From contig NZ_CP033365.1 of assembly GCF_013170825.1 (NCBI RefSeq), positions 4,414,001 to 4,478,000 on the forward strand: a stretch of DNA of 64,000 nucleotides. Direction: 5' to 3'. The translations under genes were made by a program, and so were the position numbers. Shown in pieces: positions 26,688 to 35,216 of the stretch. This DNA comes from Mesorhizobium sp. NZP2298 (GTDB lineage: Bacteria > Pseudomonadota > Alphaproteobacteria > Rhizobiales > Rhizobiaceae). Each line of letters starts with the position of its first letter. The stretch's first letter is position 1. The notes beneath the pieces are model-generated. The model was not told the origin of the DNA. It made no database searches and saw only the letters and a program-made list of their open reading frames with translations.

Positions 26688-28577
26688 CTAATCCTTAGCG
26701 TGCAAGTTGGTGCCGAGCGTGTCCTTGACGAAGATCACGCCTATGACGAGCGTGATCGCCGCGATCACCACCGGATACCAAAGGCCGTAGTAGATGTCGC
26801 CCCTATAGGCGCTGAGCGCGAACACCGTCGCAGGCAGCAAGCCGCCGAACCAGCCATTGCCGATGTGATAGGGCAGCGACATGCCGGTGTAGCGGATGCG
26901 GGTCGGGAACATCTCGACCAGGATCGCCGCGATTGGGCCGTAGACCATGGTAACGAGCAGCACCAGGAGGAACAGGATGCCGATTGTCATCGGCCAGTTC
27001 ACGGCCGCCGGATCGGCGAACATGGCAAAGGCGCCGCCACCCGGTATATTATAGACGGTGACCTCTGGGGCGCCCGCCGCCTCATCTGTGGTCAAGATCT
27101 TGTCCTTGACCGCCTGATCGGTGGGCATCGCTGCTTTTTCGCCGCCGCGGATGGCGGCAGCATCAAGTTTCAGCTCGGGGTTGGCCGCGATGAAAGCGTC
27201 GAGTTTCTGGTCCGCGACCTTGATCGCTGCCCGCTTCAACGGATAGCCGCCGTCCTGCAGCGACATGTTGACGGCCTTGACGAAGGCAGCGTCCTTGGCC
27301 TTGGCCTGATCGCCGGCGGCAACCGCGTCGTAGGACGTCACCGTCTCGTTGCCGATCTTGACCGACGCAGCCGTCCCGGCCGCGGCCGTCGACACCACGT
27401 CATAGGGAACCGAGTTCTTGGTCAGGAACGAAGTCGCGATATCGCAGGACGTCGTGAACTTGGCCGTGCCGACCGGATTGAACTGGAACCTGCAGTCTCC
27501 GGGTGCCGCCGTCACCGTTGCCCGCGTGTTCTGCTGCGCCTTGGCGAGCGCCGGATTGGCGGCCCAGGTCAATGCCTTGAACAGCGGGAAAGTGCTGACG
27601 ATGGCGAGCGCAAGGCCAGCCATGATAATCGGCTTGCGACCGATCTTGTCGGACAGCCAGCCGAACACGACAAAGAAAATAGAACCAAGCGCCAGCGCAA
27701 CGGCAATCATGATGTTGACCGATTGCGCGTCGACCTTGAGCACGTTCTGCAGAAAGAACAGCGCGTAGAACTGACCATTATACCAGACCACGGCCTGGCC
27801 GGCGGTAAGGCCGAACAACGCCAGCAGCGCGATCTTGGCATTCTTCCACTGACCGAAAGCTTCCGAAAGCGGCGCCTTGGATCCCTTTCCTTCATCCTTC
27901 ATCTTCTGGAAGGTCGGCGATTCCGAAAGCGACAGCCGAATCCAGATCGAAACGGCGAGCAGCACGAAGGAGACGATGAACGGAATGCGCCAACCCCAGG
28001 CGGCGTAGGTTTCCTTGCTCAGTGATCCCTGGACGATGAGGATAACGATCAGCGACAGGAACAGCCCGAGCGTCGCCGTCGTCTGAATCCAGGACGTGTA
28101 GAAGCCACGGCGATCATCCGGCGAGTGCTCGGCAACGTAGGTCGCCGCCCCACCATATTCACCGCCGAGCGCCAGACCCTGCAGCATGCGCAGGAAGATC
28201 AGGATCACCGGAGCGGCGATGCCCAAAGTGGCATAACCGGGCAGCAGGCCAACCAGGAAGGTCGACAGGCCCATGATGGTCATGGTGACGAGGAATGTGT
28301 ATTTGCGGCCGACAAGGTCACCAAGGCGGCCGAACACCAGCGCGCCGAACGGGCGCACGAGGAAACCAGCGGCGAAGGCCAGCAGCGCGAAGATATTGCG
28401 CGTCGCCTCGGGAATGGTCGGGCTGAAAAAGGTTGAGCCGATAAAGGCAGCCAGTGAGCCGTAGAGATAGAAATCGTACCATTCGAAAACAGTGCCGAGC
28501 GAGGAAGCGAAGATGACCTTCTTCTCCTCTCGTGTCATGCCGCGGCTCGTTCCGCCGGCGGTCGATGCCATTGCCAT
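26688..28577 (-). CDS. MFS transporter (metabolite:H+ symporter type) with large periplasmic insertion
   Basis: Sugar-porter/MHS-like MFS: signature GRLGDLVGRK after TM2 and GWLSDKIGRKP after TM8, RMLQGLALGGEYGGA in TM4, and EMFPTRIRYTGMSLPYHIGN in the second half. At 629 aa it is about 180 residues longer than usual. The extra part (about 355-530) sits after TM9, so by topology it is periplasmic. It is Ala/Lys/Asp-rich, with two Cys (GDCRFQF and TTSCDIA) that could pair. Substrates of the family are dicarboxylates, betaine, proline or shikimate; which one applies here is unknown. I start at 28577 with GGAGG 8 nt upstream, not at the longer frame. It is monocistronic. Confidence 0.88.
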   Translation of the reverse strand: MAMASTAGGTSRGMTREEKKVIFASSLGTVFEWYDFYLYGSLAAFIGSTFFSPTIPEATRNIFALLAFAAGFLVRPFGALVFGRLGDLVGRKYTFLVTMTIMGLSTFLVGLLPGYATLGIAAPVILIFLRMLQGLALGGEYGGAATYVAEHSPDDRRGFYTSWIQTTATLGLFLSLIVILIVQGSLSKETYAAWGWRIPFIVSFVLLAVSIWIRLSLSESPTFQKMKDEGKGSKAPLSEAFGQWKNAKIALLALFGLTAGQAVVWYNGQFYALFFLQNVLKVDAQSVNIMIAVALALGSIFFVVFGWLSDKIGRKPIIMAGLALAIVSTFPLFKALTWAANPALAKAQQNTRATVTAAPGDCRFQFNPVGTAKFTTSCDIATSFLTKNSVPYDVVSTAAAGTAASVKIGNETVTSYDAVAAGDQAKAKDAAFVKAVNMSLQDGGYPLKRAAIKVADQKLDAFIAANPELKLDAAAIRGGEKAAMPTDQAVKDKILTTDEAAGAPEVTVYNIPGGGAFAMFADPAAVNWPMTIGILFLLVLLVTMVYGPIAAILVEMFPTRIRYTGMSLPYHIGNGWFGGLLPATVFALSAYRGDIYYGLWYPVVIAAITLVIGVIFVKDTLGTNLHAKD

Positions 28578-28758
28578 TGATATGTCCTCCCGTGAGACCC
28601 TTGCCCTCGATGCCACGCCAATGCCCGCGTTCTCCTCCGAACGCAGACTCAAAAAAGCGGAGCCATCAGGCAAAAAATGGCAGAAAGCACCCGCCGACGT
28701 CAGAGCGACGATGGGATTATGACTTTGGTATTAGGTGCGGTGCGGCAATGGCCCGGGC

Positions 28759-29550
28759 TCAGGCCTTTAGCGCCTCGAGAAGGCCGGCCGCGGCCATCAT
28801 GTCGCGCTTGCGCGCGGAGCGGCGCGCGACCGCTTCGGCGTCCTGCCCCCATTGCTCGATCTGCCAGTCCTCGTCGACATGGCCGGCGGCCCAGGCGGCC
28901 TCCGCGTCGAGCTCACCGAAATCGACGGCCACCGCCAGCAGCGCCGAACCGGTCAGCGAGCTCATGAGATGGATGGCGGCCAGCCGCAGCGGCTCGGCGC
29001 GCTGATTGAGATGACTGCCCAGAACGGCGATCGTCTCGCGCGGCTGCTCGACATGGATGATGCCCTCGGCGAGGTTGAAGCGTGCGCCGAATGCGGCTCG
29101 CGCCCAATCGATGACGGGATCCCACTGCTCGTTCTGCCGGTCAACCAGCCCTTGCGGCGCGTCGGCGCGGTAGCAGAGCAGGTCCGATGAGGCAAAACGC
29201 AGTATGTCTTCCAGCACCGCCTGCGGGTCACTGGCGACGCCATCGATGGCGGTGTTGACCAAGCGCATTACCGGCATCGTCACCGGATTGATCGTCTCGC
29301 CCTGTTCAGCGAATTCTCCGGCAACCAGCACTGCTGCCGCCTCGGTCGGCAGCGCCAGCAGCACCTTGCCCGGCGTGCGCACCGGCTTGCCGTCGAGATG
29401 CACGGCGAAACCTTCCTCTACCGGCGCAACCGAAACGGTCTTGTAGAAGCGCTTGGGCAGCGGCGTCTTCATCTGGATCTGGGCGCGGCGCACCGGATCC
29501 GGATCGGAAAGATACTTGCCCGCTTCGAGGTCGTTGAGGATGTCACGCAT
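28759..29550 (-). CDS. ATP12-family F1-ATPase assembly chaperone
   Basis: Bacterial homologue of mitochondrial ATP12, which holds the F1 alpha subunit during ATP synthase assembly. This family is characteristic of alphaproteobacteria. Visible family features are RFYKTVSVAPVEEGFAVHLD, then GKPVRTPGK, MPVMRLVNTAIDGV, SSDLLCYRADAPQGLVDRQN, WDPVIDWA and the C-terminal SLTGSALLAVAVDFGELDAEAAWAAGHVDEDWQ region. At 263 aa it is normal. GAGAGA lies about 8 nt before the ATG. It is the last gene of the crcB-rluC-DMT-atp12 run, 12 nt after the DMT gene. Confidence 0.9.
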   Translation of the reverse strand: MRDILNDLEAGKYLSDPDPVRRAQIQMKTPLPKRFYKTVSVAPVEEGFAVHLDGKPVRTPGKVLLALPTEAAAVLVAGEFAEQGETINPVTMPVMRLVNTAIDGVASDPQAVLEDILRFASSDLLCYRADAPQGLVDRQNEQWDPVIDWARAAFGARFNLAEGIIHVEQPRETIAVLGSHLNQRAEPLRLAAIHLMSSLTGSALLAVAVDFGELDAEAAWAAGHVDEDWQIEQWGQDAEAVARRSARKRDMMAAAGLLEALKA

Positions 29551-29562
29551 GAAGAATCTCTC

Positions 29563-30480
29563 TCACACCGGTGTCAGCTTGCGCGCCGGCCGGTTGACGA
29601 TGATCAGGCCCGCCGCAATCAGGCCAAGCGCCAGAAAAATGCGAATGGTCAGCGGTTCGTTCAAGATGATCGCACCGCACAAAACGCCAAAAACCGGCGA
29701 CAGGAACGTGAAGCTGGACAGGCTTGACGCGGGATAGCGACGCAGCAGCCAGAACCACAGGACATAGGTGAAAGCGACGATGTAGATCGCCTGGAAAAGC
29801 AGCGCCAATGTCGGCAACAAGGAGGCATCGCGCACCGGCGGACCAGCGAGAGGCAACACCAATATGCCGACGACCGCCGCGCCGGCGAGTTGATAGAGCA
29901 GCAGCTTCTCGGCGCTGGCTTCCACCAGTTTCGAGCGTTTGATGAGAATATTGGTCAAGGCCCAGAAAAATCCGGCGCCAAGACTGAGGAGATCGCCGAA
30001 CAGCATATCCCCGCCGCCGCCAAGCTTGTCTGAAAAGACGGCGGCAAGGCCGGCGAAGGCCAGCAGCAGCCCAAGGAACTTGCGCATGGTGATCTGTTCG
30101 CCAAGCAGGAGGTGACCACCAATCAGCATCCAGAACGGCATTGCGTTGACCAGCAGCGTGTTGCGGGCAACCGTCGTATGCTCCAGGCCGACATAGAGGC
30201 AGAGGAACTCGACGCCGAAAAGCGCACCCACGACAATGCCGGCGAGCAATGTGCCATCGCGGGTGAACAGAGCGATGCCACGCCAGCGGCACCAGAGGAA
30301 GACGCAGAAACCGCCAATGATCGAGCGTGCGATCGACAGGAAGACGGGGTCGTAGCCGGCATAGGAGATCTTGGCGGCGACGTAGTTCAGGCCCCAGGAA
30401 AAGGTCAGGCCAACCATGACCGCGGCGGCGGCCATGTCGACAGTGTCGCGCCGATCGAGCGCGTCGGTGGCGCCGCTCAA
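29563..30480 (-). CDS. DMT-family (EamA) transporter
   Basis: Ten predicted membrane helices in two EamA repeats. The first runs from MAAAAVMVGLTFSWGLNYVA and has EHTTVARNTLLVNAMPFWM at its end. The second has LLSLGAGFFWALTNILIKRS, then FTFLSPVFGVLCGAIILNEP, then RIFLALGLIAAGLIIVNRP. It is probably an exporter of metabolites or amino acids, with the substrate unknown. The start is TTG at 30480 with a near-perfect GGAGGA 6 nt upstream and 2 nt after the RluC-like stop codon; a later ATG (MAAAAV) lacks a ribosome site. It is co-transcribed with its neighbours. Confidence 0.86.
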   Translation of the reverse strand: MSGATDALDRRDTVDMAAAAVMVGLTFSWGLNYVAAKISYAGYDPVFLSIARSIIGGFCVFLWCRWRGIALFTRDGTLLAGIVVGALFGVEFLCLYVGLEHTTVARNTLLVNAMPFWMLIGGHLLLGEQITMRKFLGLLLAFAGLAAVFSDKLGGGGDMLFGDLLSLGAGFFWALTNILIKRSKLVEASAEKLLLYQLAGAAVVGILVLPLAGPPVRDASLLPTLALLFQAIYIVAFTYVLWFWLLRRYPASSLSSFTFLSPVFGVLCGAIILNEPLTIRIFLALGLIAAGLIIVNRPARKLTPV

Positions 30481-30482
30481 GG

Positions 30483-31463
30483 TCAGTCCTCCGCGTTCTG
30501 CTCGTCGAAGCCGATCAGGTTCCAGCTCTGGCGCATATGCGGCGGCATGGGCGCGGTGACATCGATGACGCCCTTGTCGGGATGCGGAATGATGATGCGT
30601 CGCGCGTGAAGATGCAGTCGGTTTTGAATGCCGCCCGGAAAGTCCCAGTTGGTGTCGGCCTCGAAATATTTCGGGTCGCCGATGATCGGGCAGCCGATAT
30701 AGGCGGCGTGGACACGAAGCTGGTGGGTGCGGCCGGTATAAGGCTCCATCTCCAGCCACGTCATGGTCTGCGCCGCCTGCTCGATGATGCGGTAGTAGGA
30801 TACGGCGTGATCGGCACCCTTTTCACCATGCGCGGCAATGCGCACCCGGTCGCCGTCGGGCGTTGGCTCCTTGATCAGCCAGGTCGAGATCTTGTCCTCA
30901 CGCTTGGGCGGCACGCCCTTGACCAGGGCCCAGTAGGTTTTCTTCGTTTCGCGGGCGCGAAACGCCTCGGACAGCTTCATCGCAGCGAGCCTTGTGCGTG
31001 CCACGACCAGCACGCCCGACGTGTCGCGGTCGAGCCGGTGAACCAGCCGCGGCTTTTCGCCTTTCTGGTTGCGCCAGGCTTCCAGCATGTCGTCGACATT
31101 GCGGGTGACGCCCGAACCGCCCTGCACCGCAAGGCCCGCCGGCTTGTTGAAGACGAAAACCTTCGGATCCTCATGGATAAGCATTTTCGCCAGGACGTCG
31201 GCATCGCCCTGGTTGCGGATCGAATGACCGGTCAGCGCGCTTTCGCCCTTCTTGTCGACCTCGAGTGGCGGGATACGAACCACCTGGCCAGGCTCGACAC
31301 GGCTGTCGGCCTTGACGCGGCCGCCATCGACGCGGATCTGGCCCGAGCGCAGCAGCTTCTGCAAATGGCCGAAACCAAGGCCCGGGAAATGGGTCTTGAA
31401 CCAGCGATCGAGCCGCATGCCCGCCTCGCCGGCCTCCACCGTGATCTGTTCAACGCCTGCCAT
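30483..31463 (-). CDS. RluC/RluD-type 23S rRNA pseudouridine synthase
   Basis: Converts specific uridines to pseudouridine in large-subunit rRNA. An N-terminal S4 RNA-binding domain (MRLDRWFKTHFPGLGFGHLQ, then LLRSGQIRVDGGRVKADSRV) is followed by the catalytic domain with PRLVHRLDRDTSGVLVVART, whose Asp is the nucleophile, and PYTGRTHQLRVHAAYIGCPI. At 326 aa it is typical. I start at 31463 (MAGVEQITVE); a longer frame reads antisense-like residues through crcB and is rejected. In-frame position in the operon lies between crcB and the DMT gene. Confidence 0.92.
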   Translation of the reverse strand: MAGVEQITVEAGEAGMRLDRWFKTHFPGLGFGHLQKLLRSGQIRVDGGRVKADSRVEPGQVVRIPPLEVDKKGESALTGHSIRNQGDADVLAKMLIHEDPKVFVFNKPAGLAVQGGSGVTRNVDDMLEAWRNQKGEKPRLVHRLDRDTSGVLVVARTRLAAMKLSEAFRARETKKTYWALVKGVPPKREDKISTWLIKEPTPDGDRVRIAAHGEKGADHAVSYYRIIEQAAQTMTWLEMEPYTGRTHQLRVHAAYIGCPIIGDPKYFEADTNWDFPGGIQNRLHLHARRIIIPHPDKGVIDVTAPMPPHMRQSWNLIGFDEQNAED

Positions 31464-31524
31464 TTTTTCTTCGCTTACCCGTTTCCAAAGCAGGGCTCGG
31501 CCTGCGCTTGGCGCGGCAATAGCA

Positions 31525-31899
31525 TTAAGGCAGGCTTCTTGCGAGCCAAAGACCCAAAAACAAGGCGATGATGGCGCCAATGACGCTGGCCAGTGCATAT
31601 CCAAACGCCAGCAGCGTGGCTCCTCGTTCCCACAGCGTGGCGAAATCGAGCGAAAAGGCGGAAAAAGTGGTGAAGCCACCCAAGATACCGGTGGCGACAA
31701 ACAGCCTGACTTCGTTCGTCCCGCCGCGGCGTGCCATGGTGGCGATGAACAGGCCCATGGCAAAGGAGCCGACAATGTTGATCGCCATCGTGCCCCAGGG
31801 GTAGTTGGGGCCAACAAGGCGCAGCGCCCCCATGTTGGTGAGATGGCGAATGCCGGCGCCGATGCCACCGCCGACGACAACAAGAAGCAGATTAAACAT
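31525..31899 (-). CDS. crcB: Fluoride ion channel/exporter CrcB (FluC)
   Basis: Four-helix dual-topology fluoride channel that protects the cell. All marks are present: VVVGGGIGAGIRHL at the start, then PWGTMAINIVGSFAMGL with the conserved Asn, and GILGGFTTFSAFSLDFATL with the Phe and Ser/Thr of the pore track. The 124 aa length is exact. It is the first gene of the run crcB-rluC-DMT-atp12. I looked for a fluoride riboswitch in the 40 nt upstream and saw none; this leader is too short unless transcription begins within the DUF779 gene. Confidence 0.94.
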   Translation of the reverse strand: MFNLLLVVVGGGIGAGIRHLTNMGALRLVGPNYPWGTMAINIVGSFAMGLFIATMARRGGTNEVRLFVATGILGGFTTFSAFSLDFATLWERGATLLAFGYALASVIGAIIALFLGLWLARSLP

Positions 31900-31939
31900 C
31901 GCCGTTTACTGCCCTTGCGAGGGCGGCGGCGTCAACCCG

Positions 31940-32308
31940 TCAAGTCCCCAACGACATCTCTGGAACGGCACAGATGGTCGAGCGCGTCAGGAACCGCCTC
32001 TCGCGCCCATTGTCGAGCGAGAACATGCCACCCCTGCCCGGCACCACATCGATGGTAAGGTCGGTGTGCTTCCACGCTTCATATTGCGAAGCGCTGATGT
32101 AGACTGGCGTTTCGCCGATCTCGCCCAGCATGACGTCATTGTCGCCGACGATGAAATCGCTGCGGGGATAGCACATTGGCGAGGAGCCGTCGCAACAGCC
32201 GCCCGATTGATGAAACAGCACCGGGCCGTGGCCGCCGATGATCTCCGCCAGGAAAGCAATGGCTTCCGGGGTGGCCGAGACTTTTCCGAGCGAAATCTTG
32301 TCGGACAT
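31940..32308 (-). CDS. DUF779-family protein next to aldehyde dehydrogenase
   Basis: Small cytoplasmic protein of 122 aa, MSDKISLGKVSATPEAIAFL, then the Cys-rich loop LFHQSGGCCDGSSPMCYPRS and ISASQYEAWKHTDLTIDVVP, then a C-terminal GRERRFLTR. This is the DUF779 pattern, and such genes are almost always next to an ExaC/AldB-type aldehyde dehydrogenase, as here (105 nt downstream of it). Role unknown; the three clustered Cys suggest metal or redox chemistry. GGAGG precedes the ATG at 32308 by about 8 nt. Confidence 0.85.
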   Translation of the reverse strand: MSDKISLGKVSATPEAIAFLAEIIGGHGPVLFHQSGGCCDGSSPMCYPRSDFIVGDNDVMLGEIGETPVYISASQYEAWKHTDLTIDVVPGRGGMFSLDNGRERRFLTRSTICAVPEMSLGT

Positions 32309-32340
32309 ACCGTCTTCCTCCTCCATCCCCAAACCATCCG

Positions 32341-32395
32341 AGGCGTGATAGAGCCACGCCTCGGATCACGCATGATCCCTTGGGGAGGATCATGC
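32341..32395. repeat. Two perfect hairpins between aldehyde dehydrogenase and DUF779
   Basis: AGGCGTG/CACGCCT (32341-32347 and 32355-32361) and GCATGATCC/GGATCATGC (32370-32378 and 32387-32395) lie back to back in the 104-bp gap. Neither has a T-tract. They may limit read-through or tune the dosage of the two gene products. Confidence 0.5.
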
Positions 32396-32412
32396 GCCGC
32401 CTCGGGAGGCAA

Positions 32413-33930
32413 TCAGAAGAAACCCAGCTTTTTCGGGCTGTAGCTGACCAGCATGTTCTTGGTTTGCTGATAGTGGTCGAGCATCATCTTGTGGTTTTCC
32501 CGTCCGATGCCGGACTGCTTGTAGCCGCCGAAAGCCGCGTGCGCGGGATAGGCGTGGTAGCAGTTGGTCCAGACACGGCCGGCCTGGATGGCGCGGCCGA
32601 AGCGGTAGCAGCGGTTGGCGTCACGGCTCCAGATACCGGCGCCGAGGCCATAGAGCGTGTCATTGGCGATCGACAATGCCTCGTCGTCATCCTTGAAGGT
32701 CGTCACCGAGACCACCGGCCCGAAAATCTCCTCCTGGAAGATACGCATCTTGTTGTGGCCCTTGAACACGGTCGGCTTGACGTAATAGCCGCCGGCAAGA
32801 TCGCCCGGCAGATGGTTCTGTTCGCCGCCGGCAAGCACTTCGGCGCCTTCCTTGCGGCCGATGTCGAAGTAGCTCAGGATCTTTTCCAGCTGTTCGCTCG
32901 ATGCCTGTGCGCCGATCATGGTTGCCGGATCGAGCGGGTCGCCCTGCACGATCGCCTCGACGCGCTTCAATGCCTTTTCCATGAACTTGTCGTAGATCCT
33001 CTCATGCACCAGCGCGCGGCTGGGACAGGTGCAGACCTCGCCCTGGTTCAGCGCGAACATGACGAAGCCTTCGATGGCCTTGTCGAAGAAGTCGTCATCT
33101 TCCGCGGTCACGTCCTGGAAGAAGATGTTGGGTGACTTGCCGCCGAGTTCGAGCGTCACCGGGATGAGGTTCTGGCTGGCATATTGAGAGATCAGCCGGC
33201 CCGTCGTGGTCTCGCCGGTGAAGGCGATCTTGGCGATGCGGTTCGATGAAGCGAGCGGCTTGCCGGCCTCGAGGCCAAAGCCGTTGACGATGTTGAGCAC
33301 ACCATCCGGCAACAGGTCGCCGACCAGGTCCACCCACAGCATGATGGTGGCCGGCGTCTGCTCGGCGGGCTTCAGCACCACGCAGTTGCCGGCGGCAAGT
33401 GCCGGCGCCAGTTTCCACACCGCCATCAACAGCGGGAAGTTCCAGGGAATGATCTGACCAACGACGCCAAGCGGCTCATGGAAATGATAGGCGACGGTGT
33501 CGTGGTCAATCTCCGAGATGCCGCCTTCCTGACTGCGTACCGCACCGGCAAAATAGCGGAAATGGTCGATGGCCAGCGGCAAGTCGGCCGCGGTCGTCTC
33601 GCGGATCGGCTTGCCATTGTCCCAGGTTTCGGCAAGCGCCAGGAGGTCGAGATTGTCTTCCATGCGATCGGCGATGCGGTTGAGGATCAGCGCGCGGGCG
33701 GCGGCGCTGGTCCTGCCCCACGCGTCCTTGGCCTTGTGCGCGGCATCGAGTGCCGCCTCGATGTCCCTGGCGTCCGAGCGAGCGATTTCGCCCAGCGGCC
33801 GGCCGGTCACCGGCGATATGTTCTCGAAATATCTTCCGGAGAGCGGGGCAACCCATTTGCCGCCAATGAAGTTGTCGTAGCGCTTGGCGAAGGGAACCTT
33901 GGCCGTGCGGGAAAATTCCACCTTGTTCAT
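32413..33930 (-). CDS. NAD-dependent aldehyde dehydrogenase (ExaC/AldB type)
   Basis: Oxidises acetaldehyde or similar aldehydes to acids. Conserved marks are [20 protein letters not shown] (NAD site), [31 protein letters not shown] (general base Glu), [15 protein letters not shown] (catalytic Cys), and [13 protein letters not shown]. The N-terminus [20 protein letters not shown] and length (505 aa) match the ExaC/AldA/ThcA class, which pairs with DUF779. I start at 33930 with GGGAGGAAG upstream; the longer frame to 34056 is not used. The upstream neighbour is a GAF-Fis regulator, with a perfect 18-bp palindrome between them. Confidence 0.92.
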   Translation of the reverse strand: MNKVEFSRTAKVPFAKRYDNFIGGKWVAPLSGRYFENISPVTGRPLGEIARSDARDIEAALDAAHKAKDAWGRTSAAARALILNRIADRMEDNLDLLALAETWDNGKPIRETTAADLPLAIDHFRYFAGAVRSQEGGISEIDHDTVAYHFHEPLGVVGQIIPWNFPLLMAVWKLAPALAAGNCVVLKPAEQTPATIMLWVDLVGDLLPDGVLNIVNGFGLEAGKPLASSNRIAKIAFTGETTTGRLISQYASQNLIPVTLELGGKSPNIFFQDVTAEDDDFFDKAIEGFVMFALNQGEVCTCPSRALVHERIYDKFMEKALKRVEAIVQGDPLDPATMIGAQASSEQLEKILSYFDIGRKEGAEVLAGGEQNHLPGDLAGGYYVKPTVFKGHNKMRIFQEEIFGPVVSVTTFKDDDEALSIANDTLYGLGAGIWSRDANRCYRFGRAIQAGRVWTNCYHAYPAHAAFGGYKQSGIGRENHKMMLDHYQQTKNMLVSYSPKKLGFF

Positions 33931-34037
33931 CGTCTTCCTCCCAAGTGGCAGCGTCACGGAATGTGGCGCGTCGTTGGGAAGAGTTGCGGACGGGGTCGGC
34001 TTTGTCAGCCCCGGCTCCGGCATCCGCCAGCGCGGAC

Positions 34038-34055
34038 TGTCGCAGATCTGCGACA
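34038..34055. promoter_or_regulatory. Perfect 18-bp palindrome upstream of the aldehyde dehydrogenase
   Basis: TGTCGCAGATCTGCGACA is self-complementary over all 18 bp. It lies 108-125 bp upstream of the dehydrogenase start and 17 bp beyond the regulator stop codon, where an upstream activating site would be expected. It is a likely binding site of the adjacent GAF-Fis protein or a relative. No good -24/-12 element was found downstream of it by eye. Confidence 0.65.
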
Positions 34056-34071
34056 ACCACGGACCCTAAGC

Positions 34072-35055
34072 TCAGTGCGGACGGCGGATGCCGAAGCGGG
34101 CAAGCTTGCGGTGCAGGGTCGCCCGCGAAATGCCGAGGCCGCTGGCAGCCGCCGACACATTGCCCTCGGCGCGCGCCATGGCCCTCTGGACCACGCCGCG
34201 CTCGGCTTCGTCCAGATCTTCCGCCGCCCCGGCCAAGTTGCCCAAAATGTCCGCGGCGGGGAGACCCTTGGCCAGGATCTGCTGGGTGATGCCGAGGCCA
34301 AGACGGGCCGAGCGTGTAGCGCCGATCACCAAATCGTCGCCATTGACGGCGATCAATGCGCTGGCGCTGCGCTCGGCGACCGGTGCCAGCAGGATGCGAG
34401 CGTCTGAAAACACCAGGCGGAAATTCTCGGCCTCGATGCGACGCGCGGCGTCGCCCACCGCGATAGCGATCAGGTTGACAAAGCCTTCGGTCAGGTCCGA
34501 CCGGCAAGATGACACATCGAGGGCGGCCGCCAGATTGCCTTCATGATCGTAGATCGGCGCCGTGGTGCAACTGAGCAGTGTGTTGCGCGAAAAGAAATGC
34601 TGGTCGCGGTGAATGGTGAGGGCGCGCTGATCGGCAAGACAGGTGCCGATGCCATTGGTACCCTCGGAGTCCTCGCTCCACACCGTGCCCGTCCACAACC
34701 CCCACTCATCGAACGTGTCGTCATCCGCAACGGCGCCGCGGCGCTCGACAGGAATGCCGTCGCGGTCCGCAAGCAGCACACAGCAGCCAACGCCGCCTAC
34801 GGCGAGGTAGAGACGATCGAGGCTCGCATCCGCGGCGCGCAGCAGCGGCTCTATGCGTTGCCGGGCCTCGCTCAACTCGCTTTTGGTGAGACGCTGCGGC
34901 GCCTTTCGTTCGGCTGGATCAAGGCCGTGCAATGTGAGCGAGCGCCGCCAGGACGCAACCAACGCCGAACGCGCGGCATCACTGCCGGCGATGGCTGCCT
35001 GGATGAAATCCGCATGATGAACCGTAGGCTGCCGTCCGCTCACCTTATCCTCCAA
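34072..35055 (-). CDS. GAF-Fis transcriptional regulator lacking the AAA+ domain (AcoR-like)
   Basis: Resembles the ends of AcoR-type sigma-54 activators. An N-terminal helical part (HHADFIQAAIAGSDAARSAL, then SWRRSLTLHGLDPAE) leads into a GAF domain (about 90-205) with EGTNGIGTCLADQRALTIHR and SCTTAPIYDHEGNLAAALDV. The C-terminus is a Fis-type HTH (AEGNVSAAASGLGISRATLHRKL). Between them there is only about 70 residues and no Walker A, Walker B or GAFTGA motif, so it cannot drive sigma-54 open-complex formation itself. It may repress, activate sigma-70, or act through a partner. It sits directly upstream of the aldehyde dehydrogenase on the same strand. Confidence 0.85.
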   Translation of the reverse strand: MEDKVSGRQPTVHHADFIQAAIAGSDAARSALVASWRRSLTLHGLDPAERKAPQRLTKSELSEARQRIEPLLRAADASLDRLYLAVGGVGCCVLLADRDGIPVERRGAVADDDTFDEWGLWTGTVWSEDSEGTNGIGTCLADQRALTIHRDQHFFSRNTLLSCTTAPIYDHEGNLAAALDVSSCRSDLTEGFVNLIAIAVGDAARRIEAENFRLVFSDARILLAPVAERSASALIAVNGDDLVIGATRSARLGLGITQQILAKGLPAADILGNLAGAAEDLDEAERGVVQRAMARAEGNVSAAASGLGISRATLHRKLARFGIRRPH

Positions 35056-35216
35056 AGGCGATTGTCGTTTTCAACCCAAGCTGCGTTATATCCATTCAGA
35101 TATATCCGCAGTATGGAGTTGTAGGCACCGAAGCCCAGCGGCGCTATTGGACGATGGTGCAACAGGCGAGAAAGGCGGCCGGATCGTAGCCGTGCCCGAA
35201 ACCGCCAACATGATCG

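Noticed and set aside
31900..31939. Fluoride riboswitch upstream of crcB
   Set aside because: The 40-nt gap is too short and shows none of the crcB-motif blocks I know.
33931..34037. Sigma-54 promoter for the aldehyde dehydrogenase
   Set aside because: The only GG-N10-GC match (within CCGGGGCTGACAAAGC on the minus strand) lacks the rest of the -24 and -12 boxes, so I do not list it.
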